From assembly GCF_001457415.1 (NCBI RefSeq), contig NZ_LN881724.1:1736001-1800000 (forward strand): a stretch of 64,000 bases of DNA. The letters are read 5' to 3'. A program made the position numbers and the translations under genes. Below the pieces are notes generated by a model, which did not search any database, was not told the origin of the DNA, and worked only from the letters and a program-made list of their open reading frames with translations. Source of the stretch: Gorillibacterium timonense (GTDB taxonomy: Bacteria; Bacillota; Bacilli; Paenibacillales; NBRC-103111). Shown here piece by piece: positions 27,499-36,430 of this stretch; the first letter of the stretch is position 1; every line of letters starts with the position of its first letter.

Positions 27499-28389
27499 TT
27501 GGATTTCGGAAGATTGATTACAGCCATGGTAACCCCTTTTGATAATGATCTTCAGATTGATTGGGAGCAGTTGGAGCGTCTGATTGATTACTTAATTGAA
27601 GAACAGAAGAGCGATGCTCTCATCGTCAGCGGCACAACCGGAGAATCCGGCACGCTAACCGATGATGAGAAGGAAGGTTTGTTCCGCGAGACGGTGCGCA
27701 TCGCCGCTGGGCGCTGCAAGGTCATCGCAGGTACAGGCAGCAACGATACGGCGCACAGCGTCGAAATGACCAAGCGGGCGAAAGCGGTAGGAGCGGATGG
27801 GATTCTGCTCGTTGCTCCTTATTATGTGCGCCCAACCCAGGAAGGCATCTACTCGCACTTTAAGGCTGTGGCGGAAGCATCCGATCTGCCGGTTATGCTT
27901 TATAACATTCCGGGCCGGACCGGCGTTAACGTGGAGCTGGAGACCGTTCTTCGGATTGCCGAGCTGCCGAACGTCGTCGCAACGAAGGAAGCGCATGAAG
28001 ATCTCAATCACATTACGCAGCTGCTGCTGTCGCTTCCATCGGGATTCAAGGTCTATTGCGGAGAAGATGCACTGACCTTGCCTTATCTGTCCATTGGGGC
28101 GCATGGAGTGGTCAGCGTAGCCAGTCATGTCATCGGTGCGAAGATGAAGGAAATGATCGAAACTTATTTGGCCGGCGATATAGCAGGAGCTGCCGCCATG
28201 CACCACAAGCTGTATCCGGTATTCAAGGGGCTGTTCTTCTGTCCGCATCGGGTTGCGAGCCCGGCTCCGGTCAAGAACGCGCTGATACACCACGGATACC
28301 AGGTTGGCGGGCTTCGGCTACCGCTCGTTCCCGTTACCGAATCGGAAAGCCGCTTCATCCGTGAGCTGTTTCCGGAGCTTCAGGCCTAA
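27499..28389 (+). CDS. dapA: 4-hydroxy-tetrahydrodipicolinate synthase
   Basis: Condenses pyruvate with aspartate semialdehyde. Its product leads to DAP for peptidoglycan, lysine, and (by way of DpaAB) dipicolinate. The 296-residue TIM-barrel enzyme has GTTGESGTL, YYVRPTQEG, YNIPGRTG and the Schiff-base Lys163 in VATKEA. The TTG at 27499 has CGGAGG upstream and gives the canonical MDFGRLITAMVTPF start; the ATG at 27472 is in frame but less likely. A strong terminator follows. Confidence 0.96.
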   Translation: MDFGRLITAMVTPFDNDLQIDWEQLERLIDYLIEEQKSDALIVSGTTGESGTLTDDEKEGLFRETVRIAAGRCKVIAGTGSNDTAHSVEMTKRAKAVGADGILLVAPYYVRPTQEGIYSHFKAVAEASDLPVMLYNIPGRTGVNVELETVLRIAELPNVVATKEAHEDLNHITQLLLSLPSGFKVYCGEDALTLPYLSIGAHGVVSVASHVIGAKMKEMIETYLAGDIAGAAAMHHKLYPVFKGLFFCPHRVASPAPVKNALIHHGYQVGGLRLPLVPVTESESRFIRELFPELQA

Positions 28390-28420
28390 GCGGATTCATA
28401 GTGACCCTCGATTTACGAAA

Positions 28421-28458
28421 AACCAGTGCTTGAGAGCTTGAAAGCACTGGTTTTTTTT
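28421..28458 (+). terminator. Terminator after dapA
   Basis: AACCAGTGCTT (28421-28431) pairs perfectly with AAGCACTGGTT (28442-28452), running into TTTTTTTT. Confidence 0.95.
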
Positions 28459-28534
28459 GTCGTCGAATCACAGGAAAACCGCTTGCGAAATCGGCATGTT
28501 ATCCCTTCGGTTTGGTAACACTACTCACACCAGC

Positions 28535-28564
28535 TTGTAATTGCCGATTTCCATCATGTATAAT
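28535..28564 (+). promoter_or_regulatory. Probable ribonuclease J promoter
   Basis: TTGTAA (28535-28540), 18-base spacer, TATAAT (28559-28564), 76 bases before the ribonuclease J start and downstream of the dapA terminator. Confidence 0.6.
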
Positions 28565-28640
28565 GGAAACAAGTGACTGGTGCGGTTCATATAGGTTTGG
28601 CATATAAAATCGTCGTCCAATTCAAGAAGGAGGAACTGTT

Positions 28641-30317
28641 TTGGCTAAAAAGAACGCAGACAAACTGCAGGTCTTTGCCCTTGGCGGCGTGGGCGAGATC
28701 GGTAAAAATATGTATTGCATACAATATGGCAACGATATCGTCGTTGTCGACTCGGGCTTGAAATTCCCGGAAGAGGACATGCTCGGTGTAGACATTGTCA
28801 TTCCGGACATCTCTTATCTGATCGAGAACCGGGATAAGGTTCGCGCCATTCTTCTCACTCACGGCCATGAAGACCATATCGGTGGGCTGCCCTATGTACT
28901 TCGGCAATTAAACGTGCCCGTATACGGCACGAAGCTGACGCTGGGGCTTGTTGAGGGGAAGCTGAAGGAAGCTGGGCTTCTCGGTGAAACCAAGCGGATT
29001 CTCATCGACGCGAGCTCGGAGTTAACGCTTGGCTCCATCAAGGCGAGCTTTTTCCGGACGAACCACAGCATCCCCGATTCGGTCGGGATCGTGCTGGAGA
29101 CTCCGGAGGGCGTGGTAGTCCATACCGGAGACTTTAAATTCGACCAGACTCCCGTAAATGGGCAGTATGCCGATTTGCACCGGATGGCGGAGATCGGCCA
29201 GAATGGCGTCCTGCTCTTGCTCTCGGACAGCACGAATGCAGAACGCCCAGGCTATACGGGTTCGGAGAAGAGCGTCGGAGCCGAACTGGTGGATGTATTT
29301 CGTCGAGCCAAGCAACGGGTAGTCGTTGCTACGTTCGCATCGAATGTGCATCGGATCCAACAGGTCATCGACGCAGCGGAAATCAACCGCCGTAAGGTAA
29401 CCGTAGTCGGACGCAGCATGGTGAATGTAGTCTCCATCGCTTCCGAGCTCGGCTATCTGCGCATACCAGACGGAATGCTGATCGAACCGGAAGAAATCAA
29501 CAAGATGGCGGCCGATCGCGTTGTCATTTTGTCTACGGGCAGCCAGGGAGAACCGATGTCTGCGCTCACGCGGATGGCCCGCAATACCCACCGCAAGGTT
29601 GAAATTCTTCCCGGAGACACGGTTGTCATCTCGGCAACACCGATTCCGGGGAATGAAAAATACGTCGGTCGAACCGTTGATGAACTCTTCCGCCTCGGCG
29701 CGCATGTCATCTACGGACCAGGTTCGGTTTCCGGCGTTCACGTATCGGGACACGGCAGCCAAGAAGAGCTCAAGCTGATGCTCAACTTGATGCGGCCCCG
29801 CTACTTCATGCCGATTCACGGGGAATACCGGATGCTGCGCCAGCACGGCAAGCTGGCGGAATCGGTCGGAGTAGATCCAGAAGACATCTTCCTTACCGAT
29901 AATGGAGATATCCTGGAAGTCCAGAACGGTGTCGCCCGCAAGAGCGGCAAGGTCCAAGCCGGCAACATTCTGATCGACGGTCTTGGCATCGGAGATGTAG
30001 GGAATATCGTCTTGCGTGACCGCAAGCTGCTGTCGCAGGACGGGATTCTGGTGGTCGTCGTCACCCTCAGCAAGCAGGAGGGAGTCATTCTGTCCGGACC
30101 GGATATCATCTCGCGCGGCTTCGTCTATGTACGGGAGTCGGAAGGCTTGCTGGAGGAATCCAGCCGGATTGTAACGAGCACTTTGAACAAATTAATGAGC
30201 GAAAATGTAAATGAATGGGCTTCCCTCAAAACTCATGTGAAAGAAGCCCTTGGACGCTTTTTATATGAACAAACCAGAAGAAGGCCGATGATCCTCCCGA
30301 TTATTATGGAGGTTTGA
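28641..30317 (+). CDS. Ribonuclease J
   Basis: Metallo-beta-lactamase/beta-CASP nuclease with 5'-3' exo- and endonuclease activity in mRNA turnover and rRNA maturation. It has 558 residues. Motifs: ALGGVGEIGKN, the zinc-binding HGHEDHIGG, HTGDFKFDQTP, SDSTNAERPG, STGSQGEP, and HVSGHGSQEE; the C-terminus ends RRRPMILPIIMEV. The position after dapA is that of B. subtilis rnjB, yet HGHEDH and the C-terminal tail look closer to RnjA, so I leave the paralogue open. The TTG start has AAGGAGG 7 bases upstream. Confidence 0.95.
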   Translation: MAKKNADKLQVFALGGVGEIGKNMYCIQYGNDIVVVDSGLKFPEEDMLGVDIVIPDISYLIENRDKVRAILLTHGHEDHIGGLPYVLRQLNVPVYGTKLTLGLVEGKLKEAGLLGETKRILIDASSELTLGSIKASFFRTNHSIPDSVGIVLETPEGVVVHTGDFKFDQTPVNGQYADLHRMAEIGQNGVLLLLSDSTNAERPGYTGSEKSVGAELVDVFRRAKQRVVVATFASNVHRIQQVIDAAEINRRKVTVVGRSMVNVVSIASELGYLRIPDGMLIEPEEINKMAADRVVILSTGSQGEPMSALTRMARNTHRKVEILPGDTVVISATPIPGNEKYVGRTVDELFRLGAHVIYGPGSVSGVHVSGHGSQEELKLMLNLMRPRYFMPIHGEYRMLRQHGKLAESVGVDPEDIFLTDNGDILEVQNGVARKSGKVQAGNILIDGLGIGDVGNIVLRDRKLLSQDGILVVVVTLSKQEGVILSGPDIISRGFVYVRESEGLLEESSRIVTSTLNKLMSENVNEWASLKTHVKEALGRFLYEQTRRRPMILPIIMEV

Positions 30318-30362
30318 AGCCGGGCCCATCAGTCAGTCACTTGAACGTTACCCAGACCACTT

Positions 30363-30395
30363 GCTCTCCGGACCTTCGTCCGGGGAGCTTTTTTT
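30363..30395 (+). terminator. Terminator after ribonuclease J
   Basis: Ten-bp stem GCTCTCCGGA/TCCGGGGAGC with loop CCTTCG, followed by TTTTTTT. Confidence 0.95.
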
Positions 30396-30541
30396 GGCTT
30401 CACATGGATTTCCGGGGATCCCCAGAGGATTTCCCCCTCGAAGGAGGAGCGATTGAACAAGTCGAGAAGAACGAGAAGGGATCGTAAAGTCCGGGCATAC
30501 TAGGGGCATGACTTCGCCAATTTGCCAGAGGAGGAAATATG

Positions 30542-31279
30542 ATGGACTATCGCAGTGAACAGACCCCGCCTGAACAAAATCCGGATGAAGCGAAACGCGG
30601 TCCCGTCGATACCATTCAACAGCTCGGCCAAATCAATGTTCCGAATATGGAGAGCAACATCTTTTGCATGTCAGTAATCGGCCAGGTGGAAGGGCATATG
30701 ATCCTCCCGCCGCAAAACAAGACGACCAAATACGAGCATCTCATCCCGCAGTTGGTGGCGGCGGAGCAAAATCCGCGCATCGAAGGTGTGCTGATCATCC
30801 TGAACACCGTAGGAGGAGATGTCGAAGCGGGCTTGGCGATTGCGGAGATGATCGCCAGTCTGACGAAACCGACGGTTACCCTGGTGATGGGAGGCGGCCA
30901 TAGCATCGGAGTTCCGATTGCCGTATCCGCGGATTATTCGATTATAGCGGAATCGGCGACCATGACCATCCATCCGATTCGAATGACCGGTCTCGTTATT
31001 AGCGTTCCACAGACCTTCGAATACCTGGACAAGATGCAGGAGCGGGTCAATCGCTTCATCGTCAACCATTCCCGAATTTCGGAAGAGAAGCTGAAGGAGC
31101 TGCTGTTCAAGACTGGGGAGGTTCCCCGGGATATCGGCGCGACGGTTGGAGGACCGGATGCTGTCCGGTTCGGTCTCATCAATCAAGTGGGAGGGATCGG
31201 AGAAGCCATCGCCGTGTTGAACCGGCAAATCGAAGAGCGCCGAAGCAAACAGCCTGCAGCGGAGGTGCCACTGCAATGA
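30542..31279 (+). CDS. tepA: ClpP-family serine protease, TepA/YmfB-like
   Basis: ClpP-like (S14) protease known in B. subtilis as translocation-enhancing protein TepA. It has about 245 residues. The presumed nucleophile Ser lies in [11 protein letters not shown] (about residue 121) and the His in [10 protein letters not shown] (about 144); [13 protein letters not shown] is the oxyanion-strand region. Two consecutive ATGs (30539, 30542) exist; AGGAGG at 30529-30534 is 7 bases from the second, which I prefer. Its stop overlaps the YlzJ-like start. Located between ribonuclease J and spoIIIE as in B. subtilis. Confidence 0.9.
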   Translation: MDYRSEQTPPEQNPDEAKRGPVDTIQQLGQINVPNMESNIFCMSVIGQVEGHMILPPQNKTTKYEHLIPQLVAAEQNPRIEGVLIILNTVGGDVEAGLAIAEMIASLTKPTVTLVMGGGHSIGVPIAVSADYSIIAESATMTIHPIRMTGLVISVPQTFEYLDKMQERVNRFIVNHSRISEEKLKELLFKTGEVPRDIGATVGGPDAVRFGLINQVGGIGEAIAVLNRQIEERRSKQPAAEVPLQ

Positions 31280-31506
31280 CCTTGCATACGATCCTTCCTC
31301 ATGAGCTGGTATTGGCTGGAATCGAAGACGCCTCCTATGCTTATCAGGATGCCGTGATCGACGGAATCTGTATGCAGGTTGAATTTCTCGGTTCTGCACG
31401 GGCGAGGATCATCCGTCTTTACAGTGCCAATCTGGCCGATTACCTGAATCCACTCTACGCGCCAGGTACAGTGATTCATTATCAACCCACATCGATCAGG
31501 GAATAA
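31276..31506 (+). CDS. ylzJ: YlzJ-like protein
   Basis: Small conserved protein of unknown function, 76 residues. It matches what I recall of B. subtilis YlzJ in length, position and sequence pattern: [13 protein letters not shown] at the start and [10 protein letters not shown] near the end. The ATG overlaps the tepA stop by 4 bases, so the two are translationally coupled. No signal peptide or membrane segment. Confidence 0.8.
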   Translation: MTLHTILPHELVLAGIEDASYAYQDAVIDGICMQVEFLGSARARIIRLYSANLADYLNPLYAPGTVIHYQPTSIRE

Positions 31507-31546
31507 GTCGCTGATCGGCTGAGCCTATCTGAACCTCCGGTGCTTG

Positions 31547-31555
31547 TGCTATAAT
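31547..31555 (+). promoter_or_regulatory. Extended -10 promoter before spoIIIE
   Basis: TGCTATAAT (31547-31555) is a perfect extended -10; no good -35 is visible at 17-18 bases. It is 20 bases before the spoIIIE start, so the leader would be very short. Confidence 0.5.
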
Positions 31556-31575
31556 GCTTAACGGAGGTGAAAATA

Positions 31576-34101
31576 TTGGCAGCGAAGAGCAGGAAGCGCA
31601 AAACATCCAAGAAGAAAACAAAGACCGTTCTCAAATATGAATTGTACGGCATAGGCATGCTGATATTTTCCGCAATCGCCTTGTTTCGGGCCGGCTCTGT
31701 CGGTCGCTCACTCACCATACTTTTTCGATTTCTGATCGGGGTGCTGGATTGGGTCATTCCGCTCATGGTCATATATGTCGCTTTCTTTGTGATGATCAAT
31801 CGGGCATGGCCGCGCAAATGGACTCCGAAGAAGACCGGATTGCTCCTTTTGCTCATTGGATTCGTCCTGTTGATGGAAATGGCGATGATGCGCAAGCTTG
31901 TCGTACATCCGGGCGATGTCACTCCGTCCTTTATATGGAATGAAACGTGGAACATTCTATCCGAGGGAATCCGATTGTATCCTTCGGAAAGTGACATCCT
32001 GGTTCGCCAGGTGGGCGGGGGAGTGTTGGGAGCGGCCTTGTATGCCACTCTTGACTATCTGTTCAGCTACGAGGGAACCGTTATCGTCGTGATCGCCTTG
32101 TTTGCAGTGGGCATCATGCTCGTAACCGGCATTTCCTTTGTCGAGGTGGGGAGGCAGATCCGTGCTTTCTTCCGGTCGGTGAACAAGGGCATCCGCAGGA
32201 AAATCGGCTTCCCAAAACGCAAGAAGAGCTCCAGCGGCACTGTGAAAAAGAAACCCGCCTTTCTGCACGGTTCCATCCCGGACGATGCCTTCGACGAGGA
32301 CGAGGAAGAAGAGGATGCATCTCATGGCGCCGTCCTTCCCGTCTTGAAGAAGGAGAAGGGAAATCGAAAGGGAAGAACCATTGTCGACGTCACCCCGTTG
32401 GCACCCGCTGAAGAGAGCGCTTTTACCGATGAGATTCCAACTGGCGATGAGAGGGCAGAAGAAACTCCGTTTATCCGCGATTTTCTCGATCATGTTGAAC
32501 CGTCACTGGATGAAACAGACATGCCCTCCGGTATGCCTTTTGTTGGGAATGAGCCTGCCGTACAGAGCGCACCTCCGCAAGGCGCACAATCGCCGGCTGC
32601 TGATTCGGCTGCAGGCGTCGATGCCGGTGAAGTCGTGTTGAATCTGCAGCAGGTCCCTCCGCCGAAGCCTTATCAAATGCCGGGAATGAACCTGCTGACC
32701 CGACCGGCTGCAGCGGGCAAAGGATCGGAGCTGAGCGATTACAAAGCGAATGCCCGCAAGCTGGAAGCGACCTTGGAAAGCTTCGGCGTTCGCGCGAAGG
32801 TTCTGGAAGTGGTACGCGGACCGGCTGTCACTCGCTACGAAGTCCAGCCCGATGTCGGCGTGAAGGTCAGCCGCATCGTCAGCTTGACGGACGACATTGC
32901 ATTGGCGCTTGCTGCCAAGGACATTCGGATGGAAGCACCGATTCCCGGCAAGTCCGCCATCGGCATTGAGGTGCCGAATTCCGAAGTGTCCATCGTCACG
33001 CTGCGGGAAGTCATGGAGACCTCGCTCTTTCAGGATGCGACGGCCAAGCTGACGGTTGTGCTGGGGCGCGACATCTCCGGGCAGCCCATCGTCGGCAATT
33101 TGGCCAAAATGCCTCACGTGTTGGTAGCCGGCGCGACGGGTTCGGGTAAATCGGTATGCATTAACGGGATCATTACGAGTATCCTGTACAAGGCTAAGCC
33201 GGATGAGGTCAAATTCCTGATGGTCGACCCGAAGATGGTCGAACTCAATGTGTACAATGGGATTCCCCATCTGCTTGCACCGGTCGTTACCGATCCGCGC
33301 CGAGCTTCCCTCGCCCTGAAGAAGATCGTGGTGGAGATGGAAAAGCGCTACGAGCTGTTTTCCAAAACCGGTACGCGGAATATCGAAGGATATAATTCGC
33401 ACGTGACCGATCCGAACAACCCGAATCCCGAAGCTCCGCTGCCGCTGATTGTCGTCATCGTGGATGAGCTTGCCGATTTGATGATGGTGGCGGCGGGAGA
33501 TGTGGAAGACGCTATATGCCGACTCGCGCAAATGGCCCGGGCTGCAGGCATCCATCTGATCATCGCCACTCAGCGACCATCGGTGGATGTCATCACGGGT
33601 GTCATCAAGGCGAATATTCCGTCGCGCGTCGCCTTCGGAGTCTCCTCTCAGGTCGACTCCCGGACGATTCTCGACATGGCTGGGGCAGAGAAGCTGCTCG
33701 GCCGCGGCGATATGCTGTATTTGCCGGTCGGAGCCTCGAAGCCGGTTCGCGTGCAAGGTGCTTTCCTATCAGACCAAGAGGTGGAGTCGGTGGTGGGCTT
33801 CGTGAGCCATCAGGAGAAGGCGCAGTATCAGGAGGACCTGGTGCCGCAGCTTGACGAAACTCCCGAGCAAGAGGACTTGTTTGCAGACGAGTTGTACGAT
33901 CAAGCGGTTCAAATCGTCGTGGAAGCGAAGCAGGCTTCCGTCTCTCTGCTTCAGAGGAGAATGCGGGTTGGCTATACTCGTGCCGCCAGACTGATCGATG
34001 CCATGGAAGCCAAAGGCGTTGTCGGCCCTTATGAAGGCAGCAAACCCCGCGAAGTTCTCGTCTCGATCGAGCAATTCCAGCAGACACGCATCAGCTCATA
34101 A
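31576..34101 (+). CDS. spoIIIE: DNA translocase SpoIIIE/FtsK
   Basis: Septum-anchored hexameric ATPase that pumps chromosomal DNA into the forespore and clears trapped DNA at division. It has 841 residues. Four transmembrane segments lie in about residues 20-190, an acidic and Pro-rich linker spans about 200-370, then the alpha/beta motor with Walker [10 protein letters not shown] (from 519), the Walker B-like [11 protein letters not shown], and [20 protein letters not shown]. The C-terminal gamma winged helix ([16 protein letters not shown]) reads SRS/KOPS sequences. The TTG at 31576 sits 6 bases after GGAGGTG; GTG at 31567 would overlap that site. Confidence 0.96.
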   Translation: MAAKSRKRKTSKKKTKTVLKYELYGIGMLIFSAIALFRAGSVGRSLTILFRFLIGVLDWVIPLMVIYVAFFVMINRAWPRKWTPKKTGLLLLLIGFVLLMEMAMMRKLVVHPGDVTPSFIWNETWNILSEGIRLYPSESDILVRQVGGGVLGAALYATLDYLFSYEGTVIVVIALFAVGIMLVTGISFVEVGRQIRAFFRSVNKGIRRKIGFPKRKKSSSGTVKKKPAFLHGSIPDDAFDEDEEEEDASHGAVLPVLKKEKGNRKGRTIVDVTPLAPAEESAFTDEIPTGDERAEETPFIRDFLDHVEPSLDETDMPSGMPFVGNEPAVQSAPPQGAQSPAADSAAGVDAGEVVLNLQQVPPPKPYQMPGMNLLTRPAAAGKGSELSDYKANARKLEATLESFGVRAKVLEVVRGPAVTRYEVQPDVGVKVSRIVSLTDDIALALAAKDIRMEAPIPGKSAIGIEVPNSEVSIVTLREVMETSLFQDATAKLTVVLGRDISGQPIVGNLAKMPHVLVAGATGSGKSVCINGIITSILYKAKPDEVKFLMVDPKMVELNVYNGIPHLLAPVVTDPRRASLALKKIVVEMEKRYELFSKTGTRNIEGYNSHVTDPNNPNPEAPLPLIVVIVDELADLMMVAAGDVEDAICRLAQMARAAGIHLIIATQRPSVDVITGVIKANIPSRVAFGVSSQVDSRTILDMAGAEKLLGRGDMLYLPVGASKPVRVQGAFLSDQEVESVVGFVSHQEKAQYQEDLVPQLDETPEQEDLFADELYDQAVQIVVEAKQASVSLLQRRMRVGYTRAARLIDAMEAKGVVGPYEGSKPREVLVSIEQFQQTRISS

Positions 34102-34122
34102 CCCCACTTCATGATGAAACTC

Positions 34123-34160
34123 GCCTCGTGGTTCCTTATCCGGGACCACGGGGCTTTTCT
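34123..34160 (+). terminator. Terminator after spoIIIE
   Basis: Thirteen-bp stem GCCTCGTGGTTCC/GGGACCACGGGGC with loop TTATCC (two G-U pairs), followed by TTTTCTT. Confidence 0.93.
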
Positions 34161-34183
34161 TATCTGTTCGTCCTGCCGCCTTC

Positions 34184-34212
34184 GCATAGAAATCACCGGA
34201 AGTTGAATACTA
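34184..34212 (+). promoter_or_regulatory. Candidate forespore (sigma-G-like) promoter
   Basis: GCATA (34184-34188), 17-base spacer, AATACTA (34206-34212) resembles the sigma-G consensus GnATR-N18-CATnnTA, with one spacer base fewer and A in place of C. It lies 37 bases before a SleB-like gene, a family made in the forespore in Bacillus. Support is partial. Confidence 0.35.
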
Positions 34213-34248
34213 AGCCAGACAAAGGAACCACGAACAGGAAGGAAGGGT

Positions 34249-35028
34249 ATGCGCATGACGAAGAAGAACTACACCTACCGTTATCTCATCCTCTCCATGG
34301 CGTTGATTCTGGCTCTGGTGGCAGTCGTTCAGATCAAGCAAGGAGCAGGGCCTGCTCAGGAAGTCTTCAGTAAACAGACGGTACGCTACGGCACAACTGG
34401 CTCGGATGTGTACGAGCTGCAAGGCAGGCTGCACTATCTCGGTTTCTATGCGGGCAAGCTGGACGGCATCTATGGCTGGCGCACCTTGAAATCGGTGAAA
34501 TGGTTTCAAGGCGAATTCGGCCTCCAGGCCGACGGCATCGTCGGAGGGAAAACGAAGCTGAAGCTATGGCAGGCGACAAAAAACTGGAAGCCCACCGGAG
34601 CGTATAAACCCGAATCCGGCGGCGGAGGAACGGCAGCGGATACAGGCTCAACCGCCAGCTCCCATCCCGGAATCAGCGAGAACGACATCAAGATCATGTC
34701 CAATGCGGTATATGGCGAGAGCCGCGGCGAGCCTTATCGGGGACAAGTCGCGGTAGCGGCGGTCATTCTTAACCGGGTGGGGGACTCCAACTTCCCCAAT
34801 TCCGTTTCGGGCGTTATCTTCCAGCCGGGTGCCTTCACGGCGGTAGCCGACGGGCAAATTTGGCTCACTCCGAACGATACGTCCAGAAGAGCCGTCCAGG
34901 ACGCCATCAACGGCGTCGATCCGACTAACGGCTGCACCTATTACTTTAACCCGGAAACTGCTACTTCCAAGTGGATATGGAGCCGTCCGCAGGTGATGAA
35001 GATCGGCAAGCATATCTTTTGCAAATGA
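34249..35028 (+). CDS. SleB-like cell-wall hydrolase with peptidoglycan-binding domain
   Basis: Probable spore cortex-lytic enzyme. It has 259 residues: an N-terminal hydrophobic signal segment (about 11-28), a PG_binding_1 domain (GSDVYELQGRLHYLGFYAGK to DGIVGGKTKLKLW), a Gly/Ser/Thr linker, and a C-terminal Hydrolase_2 (SleB/CwlJ) domain with the catalytic-Glu region SNAVYGESRGEPYRGQVAVA and the end GCTYYFNPETATSKW. The architecture matches SleB, though no ypeB partner follows. The ATG has GGAAGG upstream. Confidence 0.9.
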   Translation: MRMTKKNYTYRYLILSMALILALVAVVQIKQGAGPAQEVFSKQTVRYGTTGSDVYELQGRLHYLGFYAGKLDGIYGWRTLKSVKWFQGEFGLQADGIVGGKTKLKLWQATKNWKPTGAYKPESGGGGTAADTGSTASSHPGISENDIKIMSNAVYGESRGEPYRGQVAVAAVILNRVGDSNFPNSVSGVIFQPGAFTAVADGQIWLTPNDTSRRAVQDAINGVDPTNGCTYYFNPETATSKWIWSRPQVMKIGKHIFCK

Positions 35029-35060
35029 GAATGGTAGGAGTGGAACCGGTAAACAGGAGA

Positions 35061-35090
35061 AGAAGCGGCCCGTCAGGTTGCTTCTTTTCT
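35061..35090 (+). terminator. Terminator after the SleB-like gene
   Basis: AGAAGCGGCC (35061-35070) pairs with GGTTGCTTCT (35076-35085, two G-U pairs), followed by TTTCTTG. A TATAAT at 35102-35107 follows closely and may drive the next operon. Confidence 0.8.
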
Positions 35091-35143
35091 TGCGCAAGGA
35101 ATATAATGGATACACCTGAACTTAAGAAGGAGAGTGCACGGAT

Positions 35144-36427
35144 TTGACGGAAACTGCATTTCGCCGAACCACAGTCGGGAATGTCCGGCTGCATGTTTTA
35201 CCGACGGACCGTTTTAAGACGTTTGCCGTCGCCTTGTATATCGGAACTCCTCTCCGAGAAGAGAAAGTTACGCTTAACGCGATCGCTCCGTTCGTCCTGA
35301 GGAGAGGAACCCGATCCTATCCGACTACTCAGCAATTCCGGGAGAAGCAAGCGGACCTGTACGGCGCTGGATTCGGATTCGACGTCTATAAGCGGGGAGA
35401 TTCCCAGCTCGTTCAATTTCAGCTGGACATCGTGGACGACAAGTTCGTAACCGAACGGGAATCCTTGCTGCGGCAAGGCCTGCAATTTCTTGGGGAAGCG
35501 GTGACCAAGCCGGCTCTTCAGGACGGACATTTTGTCAGTAAATATGTGGAAGACGAGAAGGAAACGGTTCGCAAAAAGCTCGAAGCGATCGTCAATGACA
35601 AAATCCGTTATGCGGCTGAACGCTGCATGGAGGAAATGTGCAAGAACGAACCTTATCGTCTTCACCCTCTCGGCCAACTCTCGGCGATTGCCGCCATTAC
35701 ACCGGAGGCTTTGTACGAGAATTACCTCACCTGGCTGAAGGAATCGCCGATGGATTTGTACATAGTAGGGAACACAACGGAAGAGGAAGCGAAAGCTCTC
35801 GTTGAGGAAACCTTTGATTTCCCGGCGAGAACGGGAATACCCGGCTATCCAAACTCGGTAATCTCCGGGAAAACCGGCGACGTCAATACCGTGATCGAGA
35901 AGCTTGATGTCAATCAAGGCAAGCTGAACATGGGTCTTCGCAGCGGGGTTACCTATTCCGACGATCGCTACGCCGCCGCCTTGATGTACAACGGGATTCT
36001 CGGGGCTTATCCCCACTCCAAGCTGTTTCTGAACGTCCGGGAGAAGGCGAGCCTCGCCTATTACGCGGCTTCCCGCTTCGACGGACACAAGGGGATTATG
36101 ACGATCCAATCCGGCATTGAAGTCGGCAATTATGAGAAAGCCTGCACGATTATTCAGGAGCAGCTGGCCGATATGAAGGCGGGAAAATACAGCGAAACCG
36201 AGCTGACCCAAACGAGAGCCATGATCACCAATCAGCTGCGCGAAATCAACGATTCCGCTTATGAAATGATCGCCTTCGACTTCAACACCGTGCTGTCCGG
36301 CAAAAAGAGGACGGCAGCGGAGCTCGCCGCGGAAGTGGCGGCTTGCACTCCGGAAGCCATTCAAGAGGTGGCGCAAACGGTAGAACTCGATACGATCTAC
36401 TTCTTGCGCGACCGGAAGGGGGACTGA
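35144..36427 (+). CDS. ymfF: M16-family peptidase-like protein YmfF (no zinc motif)
   Basis: Insulinase-fold protein of 427 residues that lacks the HxxEH zinc motif: at the expected N-terminal place it reads FVLRRGTRSYPTTQQ. The M16 C-terminal half is present (NGILGAYPHSKLFLNVREKA). It is paired with the active-motif YmfH four bases downstream, which suggests a heterodimer of regulatory and catalytic subunits like other M16B pairs; that is inference. The TTG start has AGAAGGAG about 11 bases upstream. Confidence 0.88.
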   Translation: MTETAFRRTTVGNVRLHVLPTDRFKTFAVALYIGTPLREEKVTLNAIAPFVLRRGTRSYPTTQQFREKQADLYGAGFGFDVYKRGDSQLVQFQLDIVDDKFVTERESLLRQGLQFLGEAVTKPALQDGHFVSKYVEDEKETVRKKLEAIVNDKIRYAAERCMEEMCKNEPYRLHPLGQLSAIAAITPEALYENYLTWLKESPMDLYIVGNTTEEEAKALVEETFDFPARTGIPGYPNSVISGKTGDVNTVIEKLDVNQGKLNMGLRSGVTYSDDRYAAALMYNGILGAYPHSKLFLNVREKASLAYYAASRFDGHKGIMTIQSGIEVGNYEKACTIIQEQLADMKAGKYSETELTQTRAMITNQLREINDSAYEMIAFDFNTVLSGKKRTAAELAAEVAACTPEAIQEVAQTVELDTIYFLRDRKGD

Positions 36428-36430
36428 CCG

